DNA of 49,458 bases from Litchfieldia salsa (GTDB lineage Bacteria; Bacillota; Bacilli; Bacillales; Bacillaceae_L), in contig NZ_FNJU01000005.1 of assembly GCF_900104555.1 (NCBI RefSeq), forward strand, positions 1 through 49,458, written 5' to 3'. Position 1 is the first letter of the stretch, and every line of letters begins with the position of its first letter. Shown piece after piece: positions 41,277-49,458 of the stretch. A model generated the notes under the pieces. The model was not told where the DNA came from, ran no database searches, and was given only the letters and a program-made list of their open reading frames with translations. Made by a program: the position numbers and the translations under genes.

Positions 41277-44200
41277 AAATACCAGCCTCCTTTCGAATTT
41301 TCTCAAGGATGGTTTCTTTCTTTTCATTCTGAATCACTCTATATTCGTTTTCCTCAATTGATTGGTCAAATTGGCAAACTGTTTTAAATGAGCAAAATGT
41401 ACAAGGTGTTTTATCCTTCATTTTATATGGTGCAATATCAATGACTCCATCTGTAATATTATTACCTATTTGTTTGAAGACTTTTCGAACATGTTTCTTT
41501 AAATAGGTTAATTCCTCTTCACTTGCAATTGATGAGTTAGAATAAAAACTTCCATCCTTTTTTATAGCAGCTGAAACGACTTTTGAATAACCTGATTCTA
41601 AGCCTTGATCCATCAAACGAACGGATTCTTCATCACCTAATAATAAACCCTTCATTTTAAAACTTTTGAAAATCTCATCCTCAATTGTATCTTCTGTTAT
41701 GACTGCTGATTTACTATTAATCATTGGATCATGCACATGAAAATATAATACACCTGCTGGAGTTGCTGATGTACCAATCCATTCCTTAGAATGACTAATA
41801 ATCACATCAAGATAAGTAATCATCTGTAGTGCAAGGCCGTAATATACTTCAGTCAGATTCAGAGATTTTTGACTTGATTTATAATCGATCACTCTTAATA
41901 AGAGTCCTTTTGAGCTTTCAGCCTTATCGACACGGTCAATCCTTCCGACAAGCTCCATTTTAAATCCGTTATTTAACTCAAATGGAATGGAAGGCAATGG
42001 ACCATTTTTTCCAAAATCGATTTCTAGCCCAACTGGTGAAAACCCACTTGTTTTCGCATGCTCACTTAAAATTCTAGATGCCCGACTAATGACTTTTTGT
42101 AGCTTATGCTTAATATAATAAAAGCGATTTGAACTCAATAAAATTTCTCGTTGTAGCTTTGGAGCAAGTAATTCAACTGCCTCAACGGAAAGTTGTTCAC
42201 ATAGTTCAATTGTTAAATCCCGCCAATCTATGTTTCTATGACGCAATGTATCTGAAATATGCTTAAGTGCAGCATGAAATAATTGTCCAATATCAGGTGC
42301 TTCTAATTTAAAGATTTGACGTTCCTTTAATTTCAAGCCATAGTTGGCAAAATGGGAAAATGGACAGCCCTGGAAGGTTTCCATCCTTGACACGCTACCT
42401 TGAATACTTTCACCAAATAATTCCCTTGTCGTTTCTATAGGAAGTTTTTTCGTTTTATTGCGATAAAAAAGGCTTCCTAGAACTTTCTTACTTCGCTCAT
42501 TCCAAGCATCATCATTCATTAAATAATTATAAGAATCCCACCATAAATCCTCAATCGGATAAGCCCGTATCCACACTTGTAACTGTGAGGTTAAGTAAGA
42601 TAAGGTGACAGAAGGATTAACGATATAATCTAACTGCTTGCTTGGTGAAAGCTCAGAGGGTTCATTAACAAGAAACTCTTCATTTATAGATGGCAAGATT
42701 TGTTTAAGTCTTTTTATAATAATCGATGCTTGTAATGATTTCCCTTCATCATTTGCCAATGGATAACTCATATATAATTGATCAGAACAGCTCGTTAACG
42801 CTCCATAGATTAAGAAGTTTTCATCTAATAAAACTTCTCTATTAAGTGGAGCAACTTTTAAGCCTGAATGAATCAATTTCTCTCGATCATGCTGTGAGAA
42901 CACTCCCTCTTCATTCGGTCTAGCAGGAAGTACTCCATCATTTGCTCCAATGATAAATGTACATTTAATATTAGAGAATCTTGAACGTTCAAGACTCGCC
43001 ACAAGTATTTGGTCCATCGCTGGAGGAACTAGTGCAAATTGCATATTTTCCATCCCAGTTTCAAGCATGTTTGTAAAAAGCTTGATAGATACCTTCTCCT
43101 CAGACATAACCTCTACAAATTGATCCATCAGTTCTAGGACAGCATTCCATACTTGATCATGTTCTCTCGCTTCACTAAGCTTGCCTTCTTCTTCAGCTCC
43201 ACTTCTTAGCCTTTCCATCTTCTCTGGAATTTGAAGTTCATTTAAATAGAGATAGAGTGCTTCACATAATTCGCGACCGGTTTTAGCTTTGGCAAATCTC
43301 TTTTGTAAGTTCAATAGAGGTGTGACAATCATTGATCTTAAACGATTAATTGAGTCTTCCATTTCTTTTTCACGATCTGTCTGTGGTAAGTCCTCACCCT
43401 CAAGCGCCCGTATTTTTCGATAACCCCAACGTTCTTTACTTGTCCATTTATATCCTTGTATTCCATATTCAAGTACATAGTTTTCTAACTGATCCATTTC
43501 CTCGCGGAGCGTATCTATGGATTCATCTAAAGGGTAGAGAAGGTCTGTTTTGACACAACGGAAAACAGACTCGTATCTCCAATTACCTCCTAACACTTCT
43601 AAGCTTGACCTGATAAATTCGATTAATGGATGATTAAGCATTGAGCGTTTTTGATCAATAAAAAATGGAAGGTTATAATCAGCAAAGATGGTTTGGATTA
43701 GCTCATGATAGTCGCTTGCGTTCCTGACAAGAACCGCGATATCTCTATACCTATATTTTTCTTCTCGTACTAGCTTTAAAATTCTCCTAGAGATTCCTTC
43801 AATCTCAGCTCTTCTATTTACTGCCTGTCCAATGGTAACAGTTGTATCACCATTGAACGGGACAGTTGGTCGAAAGTCATAAAATTTCTCTAGATGTTTA
43901 AGAGCTGGAGCAGAATCAAATCTTTTCGTTTCCGATAATATAATTGGACGTTCTAGATAAACCATATGCTCTTTGGCCAAGTTAACAATACTTTGGTAAG
44001 TATTACCTGTCATTCGAAACAAACTTAGGTCATCTGGGGGTTGCTCATCATAACACCTGTCAACTGTAAGCGCGATTGTAACGGTTCTACAATATTTCGT
44101 CAACTCTCCGACAACTTCTAACTCAATCGGTGTATAACTATGAAATCCATCAATGAGTACATCTGCATCTCTTAGGTAAGATGAATCACGAATTTTCTCT

Positions 44201-44763
44201 GCTAATAATCTTAAATAATCCTCTGAATCTACATATTTCTGAAAAAGATGAAGTTCTAATTCTTGATAAATCAACTGTAAATCATGAAGTTTATCTGCAA
44301 GTACCACTTGATTTTCAGAATCAAGAAAATAGCTCTTGTCCTCTATAAGCTCAGGAGTGACACAGTATCTCTTAAACTCTGCTACCATTTCTTCTAGTTG
44401 AGTAATAAACCCATTTTTATCTGCTGCCTTGGAAAAGACCTTTAATTCTTGCTTTCGTTGTTCAACAATTTTTCTAATAATCATATTCATTCCAACATTG
44501 TTAAGATGATATCGACTCATCCCACCTGTTTCCTGTAACACACGCCAAGCTAATCGTGTAAAACTAAATACTTGAGCTCTCATCATTCCACCTAAACCCG
44601 GTGTGTTGATTAAGTCATATTCAGATTGAAACGTCATTTGATCTGGTACAAGATACACAATCGGATCCCCGACTGGATTTTGAGTTAATTTTTCTCGTAT
44701 TTGATTAAGACATGCTGTGGTTTTTCCAGTTCCAGCACGTCCTATAATAAATTGTAATGTCAT
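41269..44763 (-). CDS. addB: ATP-dependent helicase/nuclease subunit AddB
   Basis: A 1164-residue AddB. It has a Walker A motif (GRAGTGKT, 7-14), a degenerate helicase body, and a C-terminal nuclease (VIDYKSSQ). Four cysteines for the 4Fe-4S cluster are present: Cys800 (QGCPFSH) and Cys1121, 1124, 1130 (CTFCSFKTVC). The start is the ATG at 44763 after GGAGG, rather than the open frame to 44802. First gene of the addBA operon; the stop overlaps the addA start. An antisense-strand MFS gene begins 217 bases away. Confidence 0.96.
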   Translation of the reverse strand: MTLQFIIGRAGTGKTTACLNQIREKLTQNPVGDPIVYLVPDQMTFQSEYDLINTPGLGGMMRAQVFSFTRLAWRVLQETGGMSRYHLNNVGMNMIIRKIVEQRKQELKVFSKAADKNGFITQLEEMVAEFKRYCVTPELIEDKSYFLDSENQVVLADKLHDLQLIYQELELHLFQKYVDSEDYLRLLAEKIRDSSYLRDADVLIDGFHSYTPIELEVVGELTKYCRTVTIALTVDRCYDEQPPDDLSLFRMTGNTYQSIVNLAKEHMVYLERPIILSETKRFDSAPALKHLEKFYDFRPTVPFNGDTTVTIGQAVNRRAEIEGISRRILKLVREEKYRYRDIAVLVRNASDYHELIQTIFADYNLPFFIDQKRSMLNHPLIEFIRSSLEVLGGNWRYESVFRCVKTDLLYPLDESIDTLREEMDQLENYVLEYGIQGYKWTSKERWGYRKIRALEGEDLPQTDREKEMEDSINRLRSMIVTPLLNLQKRFAKAKTGRELCEALYLYLNELQIPEKMERLRSGAEEEGKLSEAREHDQVWNAVLELMDQFVEVMSEEKVSIKLFTNMLETGMENMQFALVPPAMDQILVASLERSRFSNIKCTFIIGANDGVLPARPNEEGVFSQHDREKLIHSGLKVAPLNREVLLDENFLIYGALTSCSDQLYMSYPLANDEGKSLQASIIIKRLKQILPSINEEFLVNEPSELSPSKQLDYIVNPSVTLSYLTSQLQVWIRAYPIEDLWWDSYNYLMNDDAWNERSKKVLGSLFYRNKTKKLPIETTRELFGESIQGSVSRMETFQGCPFSHFANYGLKLKERQIFKLEAPDIGQLFHAALKHISDTLRHRNIDWRDLTIELCEQLSVEAVELLAPKLQREILLSSNRFYYIKHKLQKVISRASRILSEHAKTSGFSPVGLEIDFGKNGPLPSIPFELNNGFKMELVGRIDRVDKAESSKGLLLRVIDYKSSQKSLNLTEVYYGLALQMITYLDVIISHSKEWIGTSATPAGVLYFHVHDPMINSKSAVITEDTIEDEIFKSFKMKGLLLGDEESVRLMDQGLESGYSKVVSAAIKKDGSFYSNSSIASEEELTYLKKHVRKVFKQIGNNITDGVIDIAPYKMKDKTPCTFCSFKTVCQFDQSIEENEYRVIQNEKKETILEKIRKEAGIYE

Positions 44764-44979
44764 CTGTATAACCTCCCATATGTAGCCATAACCAATATTC
44801 ACACTTGGCTGGAGATAACTTTAGTAGATTTAGAGTTTGCTTATCTATTTTACACCGAACATACTTGTTAAATCCATTTAACATGACTGGGAAAGAACAC
44901 CATCCTTTTAGATTTACTCATGAAACAAGAGACAATAATCATCAATAAAGCATACCTTAATCTTAGGGTGGTGCTGATA

Positions 44980-46140
44980 ATGAAACAACTTCGATATGTG
45001 GGTATTTTACTTGTCATAACAGGTATTTTTGTTGCTAGCAATATTTACACATTAATTCCAATCTATGATCAGGTTGCGGCCGGACTTCATAGCTCGCCTA
45101 AGCTTATTATTTGGGGAAGCAGTATATTTTCACTATGCTATGCAGTTGGTTTATTATGCTTTGGACCTCTTTCAGAAATCATTGGACGGAAAAAAGTGAT
45201 TGTCATTGGATTATTATTATCATGTATAACAACCGCTGTAGTTGGATGGTCATTTAATCATTGGAGTTTGATCCTATTTCGTGGGATTCAAGGATTCGCA
45301 CTCGGAAGCTTTGCACCAGTTGCTTTTGCTTATATATTTGAATTATATCCAGAAAAGAAGCGAACGTTGCTGCTTGCGTTAATAAATAGTGGATTTTTAA
45401 TGGCTGGAATACTTGGACAATTAATCAGTTCCTTTTTAACACTTCATTACAGTTGGGAAGTTGTCTTCTTTAGCTTTGCTTGTATTTATTTTTCACTATT
45501 CTTCTTGAGTTATTTCCTACTACCAAATACACATCAACAGACTAGTTCAACTTCTCGAAGAATTTGGCGGGATTTCTTCCTTTTATTGAAAGATAAAAAC
45601 CTTCTCAGCTGTTATATGATAACATTCACTTTACTTTTATCTTTTGTCGCATTTTATGACGGTTTAGGCCGTATGCTTACTACCCATTATGAAATTGATA
45701 GTCAATCCTTAATGGTTATTCGAGCTATTGGAATCATTGGAACCATTTTCTCAATCTTTACTGGAAGATTGATTAATCGATATGGACTAAACAGAGCATT
45801 GGTTGTTGGCCTAACATTAGGGATCAGCAGTACTTTTTTTATGATTGTTTTAAATCATCAAATACTCGCAATTACGATATTATCCATTTTGTTTGTCTCA
45901 TCCATTTCTATGCTTATACCCATCATGATTACTTATATAGGTAAAATCGGTAACCACGCAAGAGGTTCCGCACTTTCCTTGTATTCTTTTGTTCTATTAG
46001 TTGGTGCAAGTGTCGGTCCGATACTGGCTTCTTTCATGCCTTTTCTCTCACTATTGAAAGTCTTGTTATTTCTCTTTTTTACTAATTTAATAATTGCCAG
46101 AATTCTTCAATTAAGGAATGAAGACAATACTTCACTTTAG
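44980..46140 (+). CDS. MFS transporter
   Basis: A 386-residue transporter with about 12 hydrophobic helices. The loop 2-3 signature GPLSEIIGRKKVIVIG and the repeat in the second half (GRLINRYGLNRALVVG) are standard for drug-type major facilitator proteins. I chose the ATG at 44980 because AGGGTGGTG lies before it; the frame is open to an ATG at 44920 that lacks a ribosome site and would add a hydrophilic leader. Cargo unknown. It is divergent from addB. Confidence 0.87.
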   Translation: MKQLRYVGILLVITGIFVASNIYTLIPIYDQVAAGLHSSPKLIIWGSSIFSLCYAVGLLCFGPLSEIIGRKKVIVIGLLLSCITTAVVGWSFNHWSLILFRGIQGFALGSFAPVAFAYIFELYPEKKRTLLLALINSGFLMAGILGQLISSFLTLHYSWEVVFFSFACIYFSLFFLSYFLLPNTHQQTSSTSRRIWRDFFLLLKDKNLLSCYMITFTLLLSFVAFYDGLGRMLTTHYEIDSQSLMVIRAIGIIGTIFSIFTGRLINRYGLNRALVVGLTLGISSTFFMIVLNHQILAITILSILFVSSISMLIPIMITYIGKIGNHARGSALSLYSFVLLVGASVGPILASFMPFLSLLKVLLFLFFTNLIIARILQLRNEDNTSL

Positions 46141-46150
46141 AAAAGTAAAA

Positions 46151-46177
46151 AGAAGGACTGTAGCCTAAGTCCTTCTT
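46151..46177. terminator. Bidirectional terminator between MFS and HAD genes
   Basis: AGAAGGACT pairs with AGTCCTTCT around GTAGCCTA, with TTTAT on the plus side and TTTTTACTTTT on the minus side. Confidence 0.85.
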
Positions 46178-46179
46178 TA

Positions 46180-46743
46180 TCACTCTTGTATGATTGAGAA
46201 AAAGTCTTTATAGTCATTTAGATAATAATCGGCTCCTTGTTGTTGGTTCTGAAAAAGACAGGTTTTCAAACCGATTTTCTTTGCAGGAATAATATCTAAA
46301 AGACGATCACCTATCGCAAAATCAAGGTGATATCTTTGATGCAGATACTCATACGAAGCCGAATCTGGTTTACGTGGAAAGCCATCATCACCAGCCACAA
46401 TCTCTACAAAATATTTATCAAAATGATAATAGGCCAAAATGTCTTGAACAGCTTTTCTCGGTTTATGAGTCATTATGACATTGTTTTCAGCAAAAGAAAG
46501 TATACGCTCTACATCAGGAAATGGCTTAATTTCGCTTATTGGAACCAGACTTTCCAAAGAATGAAAGTGATTAACCTGTTCCTCTGTTAGCTGAAAAAAC
46601 TCGGTAGCATGAGAAAATGATACTTTCAATCGTTCTAAAATTTTATCTTCAGGAGTATCATCCTGAAGTACTTTCCTAAAAATCTTTGTAAATACTGGGT
46701 ATGTATCAAATAAAGTTCCATCAAAATCCCAAAGTATATTCAT
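46180..46743 (-). CDS. HAD-superfamily phosphatase (subclass IA-like)
   Basis: A 187-residue HAD hydrolase. Motif I WDFDGTLFDTYP gives Asp6 and Asp8; motif II is NNVIMTHKPRKA (Thr near 96); motif III includes GFPRKPDS; motif IV FAIGDRLLDI. A small helical cap lies after motif I, as in phosphoglycolate phosphatase relatives. The substrate is unknown. AGGGGAT precedes the ATG, 24 bases after the stop of the upstream 102-residue gene, so the two are likely in one transcript. Confidence 0.87.
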   Translation of the reverse strand: MNILWDFDGTLFDTYPVFTKIFRKVLQDDTPEDKILERLKVSFSHATEFFQLTEEQVNHFHSLESLVPISEIKPFPDVERILSFAENNVIMTHKPRKAVQDILAYYHFDKYFVEIVAGDDGFPRKPDSASYEYLHQRYHLDFAIGDRLLDIIPAKKIGLKTCLFQNQQQGADYYLNDYKDFFSIIQE

Positions 46744-46767
46744 GTATCCCCTAACTTCTTATCCCAC

Positions 46768-47076
46768 CTAGATCGATAACAGTTTTTTCTCACCCATTAC
46801 AAAATAAAAACCCGTTTCTTTTATATCTTGGGATATATTTAATAGACCTTCCTCTTCTAGCTTAGGAAATAGAACACTTGGATCTTCAATTTTAAAAGCG
46901 AGCATATCTTCCTTAATTAACCCTGTAATTCGAATATCATCTAATTGATGAACTAATTCCTCATCACCAAACACACCAATTGCTACTTCATATGAAATTG
47001 CACCAGAATCAGAACCATCTAATTCAATTTCCTCCGACTTTAAATACCAAAAATCAAACAATACTTGTTGTTTCAA
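46768..47076 (-). CDS. Protein of unknown function, 102 residues
   Basis: An acidic, soluble protein (MKQQVLFDFWYLKSEEIELDG at the start, LFPKLEEEGLLNISQDIKE in the second half). It shows an alternating strand-helix pattern but no motif I recognise, no cysteines and no export signal. AGGAGTGAAGAA precedes the ATG. Likely cotranscribed with the HAD gene. The 176 bases upstream, to the YdcF-like gene, hold nothing I can name. Confidence 0.65.
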   Translation of the reverse strand: MKQQVLFDFWYLKSEEIELDGSDSGAISYEVAIGVFGDEELVHQLDDIRITGLIKEDMLAFKIEDPSVLFPKLEEEGLLNISQDIKETGFYFVMGEKKLLSI

Positions 47077-47252
47077 TGTTCTTCACTCCTATTACAAATA
47101 GTTACTATTAACATTCCCGAGACTTGAACCCTCCATACGTTGCCAACATGTACCGAACCGAAACTTCAAAAAGGAAAGTTGCCAATTGGTCTCCATGGAG
47201 TCGTTTCTATTTATAGGGTACAGCTTGTTGATAAGCATGTTGTTCACTTAGA

Positions 47253-47852
47253 TTACAGGGGGGTATACTTAAGTATGTAGTATTTTGTTAACGCTAGGTA
47301 CTCCCTTATATATGATCTAGGAATTGAAATGGCAGGTGTTTTTGCAGGAATACCGACAATCGAAAGGTCATAGTCTTTGGCTATCGATGTACCTCTAAAA
47401 ACATGATAATCATTTGTCACCAGTAAGCCAACTTTCATTTCATTTGAGATGAATTTTTTCGAGAACATGATATTCTCATCGGTTGAAGTAGACTGATTTT
47501 CTATGAAAATTCTAGACTCACTTATTCCTTGATTCATTAATTCCTTTTTAATGGCTTCTGCTTCTGAAATGTCTTCCCCAGGTCCTTGGCCCCCTGAAGC
47601 AATGGCAATTGTATTCTCATTTTCATTGAGGTACTCTGCTGCTGCATCAATTCGATACTGTAGTGATAGAGAGGGAGTTGTTCCTTTCACTCTAGCACCC
47701 AAGATAATCAGATAATCTGCATTTTCCGGAATTTCTTTATTACTAGAACTAAACATATTTAATTGTAGATAGCCGATATAAGAGAACCCACTAACCAAAA
47801 TAATCATGATGGAGATGAACCACTTTTTATTCCTTTTTATACGTTGAAGCAC
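47253..47852 (-). CDS. YdcF/SanA-like DUF218 membrane protein
   Basis: A 199-residue protein with one N-terminal membrane helix (about 13-32) and an extracellular DUF218 domain: DYLIILGARVKGTTPSLSLQYRIDAA, IAIASGGQGPGEDISEAEAI, ENQSTSTDENI, VTNDYHVFRG. This family includes SanA, ElyC and YdcF, linked to envelope integrity; the reaction is not established. The start is GTG at 47852, with AGGGGTG 6 bases upstream. Confidence 0.87.
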   Translation of the reverse strand: MLQRIKRNKKWFISIMIILVSGFSYIGYLQLNMFSSSNKEIPENADYLIILGARVKGTTPSLSLQYRIDAAAEYLNENENTIAIASGGQGPGEDISEAEAIKKELMNQGISESRIFIENQSTSTDENIMFSKKFISNEMKVGLLVTNDYHVFRGTSIAKDYDLSIVGIPAKTPAISIPRSYIREYLALTKYYILKYTPL

Positions 47853-47932
47853 TTATTACACCCCTACTATTTTAAATACTCTTCCCCTCAACAGTTTACT
47901 AATATCTTCCATGTGAAACAATCTTTTTTATA

Positions 47933-48514
47933 TTAAGTTGTTTTTAAATGCTTTGTACAATTATACAAAATGCAATCCCATTCGTTCTTGTTCTTTTTCA
48001 AAGTAGTAATGGATGTGTTATTTAGCGGTTCTGTTATTTTATAATGAGGTGTTAACACTTCCAAAATCTGCTCAATGAATGATCCATGACTAACAACCAA
48101 TATATTCTTTTTACGATTGATGTCACAAACCTCCTTAATGAACGCAAGACCTCTTGTTAGAACTTTATTGTTACTCTCGATTCCTAAATCTAATTCTCTC
48201 CAATTAGTCCCCCATTTCCTTACCCGTTCCTCTTCAGTTGTCCCCTCTATTAAACCACTTCCTACTTCAGAGATCCTAGAATCTAAGTATATTGGTAGAC
48301 CAGTATACTCTCCAATTATCTCTGCGGTTTGCCTTGCTCTTACTAGGGGACTAGAATAAACCACATCCCATGTTTCGCTCGTTATTCTCTTAGCTAGTTG
48401 ATGCGCACCCCTTACGCCTACTTCATTCAATGCGATGTCACATTTCCCCTGTTCTCTTCCTTCTTCATTCCAAGATGTGCGCCCATGCCGAATAAACCCA
48501 ATAATAGTCATCAT
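47933..48514 (-). CDS. Histidine phosphatase family protein
   Basis: A 193-residue phosphoglycerate-mutase-like phosphatase. RHGRTSWNEEGREQGKCD holds the phospho-accepting His10; a conserved Arg is in SSPLVRARQTAE; the second His is in VVSHGSFI near residue 142. It fits broad small-molecule phosphatases of the cobC/PhoE type. GAGGATGAG precedes two adjacent ATG codons, either of which may serve. The substrate is unknown. Confidence 0.88.
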   Translation of the reverse strand: MMTIIGFIRHGRTSWNEEGREQGKCDIALNEVGVRGAHQLAKRITSETWDVVYSSPLVRARQTAEIIGEYTGLPIYLDSRISEVGSGLIEGTTEEERVRKWGTNWRELDLGIESNNKVLTRGLAFIKEVCDINRKKNILVVSHGSFIEQILEVLTPHYKITEPLNNTSITTLKKNKNEWDCILYNCTKHLKTT

Positions 48515-48538
48515 TACTCATCCTCTATCAAAATTAAA

Positions 48539-48566
48539 ATGCTGAAATCTTTTTGACTTCAGCATT
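48539..48566 (-). terminator. Terminator of the MOSC gene
   Basis: ATGCTGAA pairs with TTCAGCAT around ATCTTTTTGAC; on the minus strand TTTAATTTT follows. Confidence 0.75.
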
Positions 48567-48595
48567 AATGTACTGTTAAACTTTCATATTCTTAC

Positions 48596-49162
48596 TCATT
48601 GCATTGGATTACTAAAATCATTAATAAGTATTTTAACCTCTTCATTTACTGTTATATGACCTGGACATTCTACTGCACAAACAATGCCACGCTTTTTATA
48701 GCCAGCTTTCACGAATCTTGTAGCTACCTTCTCTTCTGAAGGATAATGCTGTTGAATCATTTCACCTGGATGAATACAAGGTTTATTTTCCCCCATACAA
48801 ATTAGACCGACACCATTTGGAAAAAGAAGCCGAGAGCCCATTGGAAGAGTTGTCAGGTCCTTAAATCCTGAAATCAATAGATTCGCACCTAACCACTCGG
48901 GAAGAACCTCACTTACACCTAGTTCTGTCGCAATGTCCCTAAGCTGTTCTTCAGAGACAATTGTGATTTGACGTCGATTAAGTATCTCTGTTCCTTTTTC
49001 ATACATAGGTTGACGTGAATCTGCTTTAGCAGTGATTCCAAAATGTCGATCTCCTTTTATCCCTCCAAATTCAAGTGTTACTTCTGGAATACGACGCGTC
49101 ACAAATGATTCATGTTGATCAGCCGTCATAATCGCTTTTACTTGAGCAATGCTAGTTTTCAT
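48596..49162 (-). CDS. MOSC-domain protein
   Basis: A 188-residue MOSC protein of the stand-alone kind. GGIKGDRHFG is near 33-42, RRQITIVSEEQL near 63-74, LPEWLGANLLISG in the middle, and the conserved cysteine lies in ENKPCIHPGE (about 126). MOSC domains carry sulfur or act with molybdenum cofactor; some reduce N-hydroxylated compounds or handle thiols. The link with mobA at the other end of the window is too distant to mean much. The ribosome site (AGAAGAG) is weak. Confidence 0.86.
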   Translation of the reverse strand: MKTSIAQVKAIMTADQHESFVTRRIPEVTLEFGGIKGDRHFGITAKADSRQPMYEKGTEILNRRQITIVSEEQLRDIATELGVSEVLPEWLGANLLISGFKDLTTLPMGSRLLFPNGVGLICMGENKPCIHPGEMIQQHYPSEEKVATRFVKAGYKKRGIVCAVECPGHITVNEEVKILINDFSNPMQ

Positions 49163-49289
49163 ACGATATCTCTTCTTCCTATGTGTGTTTTCTTCTATTT
49201 TACACTAATTGATTAGTTAAAGAATACTGTTCCACGTCTTTTAAAACCAAGCCCTGTTTAAAAATACTTTTAACATTTTTATGCTAAAC

Positions 49290-49458
49290 CAACGATTCTG
49301 AACCAAGTTTGACTTCGGACAGGAATTGTAATTTCAATGGCAACTGAGTCCGAACCTGGATCGACTTCAGACAAGAATAGTGATTTCATATTCAACTGAG
49401 TCCGAACTTGGGTCGACTTCAGACAAGAGTAGTGATTTCATATTCAACTGAGTCTGAA
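49290..49458 (+). repeat. Second 52-bp tandem array, cut by window edge
   Basis: The unit TCGACTTCAGACAAGAATAG, TGATTTCATATTCAACTGAG, TCCGAACTTGGG repeats with starts at 49309, 49361 and 49413 (52 bp). About three copies are visible and the array runs off the window. GTCCGAA at the end of one unit can pair with TTCGGAC or TTCAGAC at the start of the next. The sequence is not the same as the 18.3-kb array. Confidence 0.88.

Overview
The window looks like chromosomal DNA of a low-GC, endospore-forming member of the Bacillaceae. Evidence: AGGAGG-type ribosome binding sites, frequent GTG/TTG starts, a full gerP spore-coat germination operon with a sigma-K-type promoter, a Spo0E-like phosphatase gene, addBA, a classical S-box (SAM-I) leader, and a gene order that follows the Bacillus subtilis yis-yit chromosome segment. 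No phage, plasmid, transposase, rRNA, tRNA or CRISPR locus was seen.

Layout. 1-1.9 kb: radical SAM protein and mobA (reverse strand). 2.1-7.8 kb: equivalents of yitW, yitV, yitU, two small genes, a lipoprotein with a BsuPI domain where B. subtilis has ipi, a yitT-family membrane protein and a DegV protein. 8-15.6 kb: cvfB/yitL, yajQ/yitK, then a SAM riboswitch with an exceptionally large P3 arm that controls yitJ-metH. 15.6-18.3 kb: acetyltransferase, SDR oxidoreductase, NERD protein. 18.3-19.0 kb: a tandem array of 52-bp hairpin units. 19.1-22.9 kb: membrane-anchored degenerate amylase homologue, AraC regulator, MATE transporter. 23-24.9 kb: PII/ammonium transporter operon with CodY-like and TnrA/GlnR-like boxes. 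25.3-31.7 kb: asnO, yisN, a gene remnant, yisL, rocD, yisK, yisI. 31.8-36 kb: DUF418 membrane protein and gerPABCDEF plus an extra gerPF-like gene. 36-45 kb: HNH protein, second DegV protein, addA and addB. 45-49.2 kb: MFS transporter, HAD phosphatase, an unrecognised gene, YdcF-like protein, histidine phosphatase, MOSC protein. The window ends inside a second 52-bp tandem array.

How the parts fit. The riboswitch links methionine and folate one-carbon metabolism: YitJ makes methyl-THF and has a homocysteine methyltransferase domain, and MetH transfers the methyl group to homocysteine. nrgB-nrgA, asnO and rocD belong to nitrogen metabolism. GerP proteins act in the spore coat. AddAB repairs double-strand breaks.

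The most unusual features are non-coding: the riboswitch with about 270 extra structured nucleotides in P3; a family of about 115-bp hairpin elements, mostly placed directly behind stop codons, all in the same orientation, with compensatory changes between copies, one of them splitting the gerP operon; and two unrelated-looking tandem arrays that share a 52-bp period. Gene names rest on remembered family features and synteny; no database search was run.
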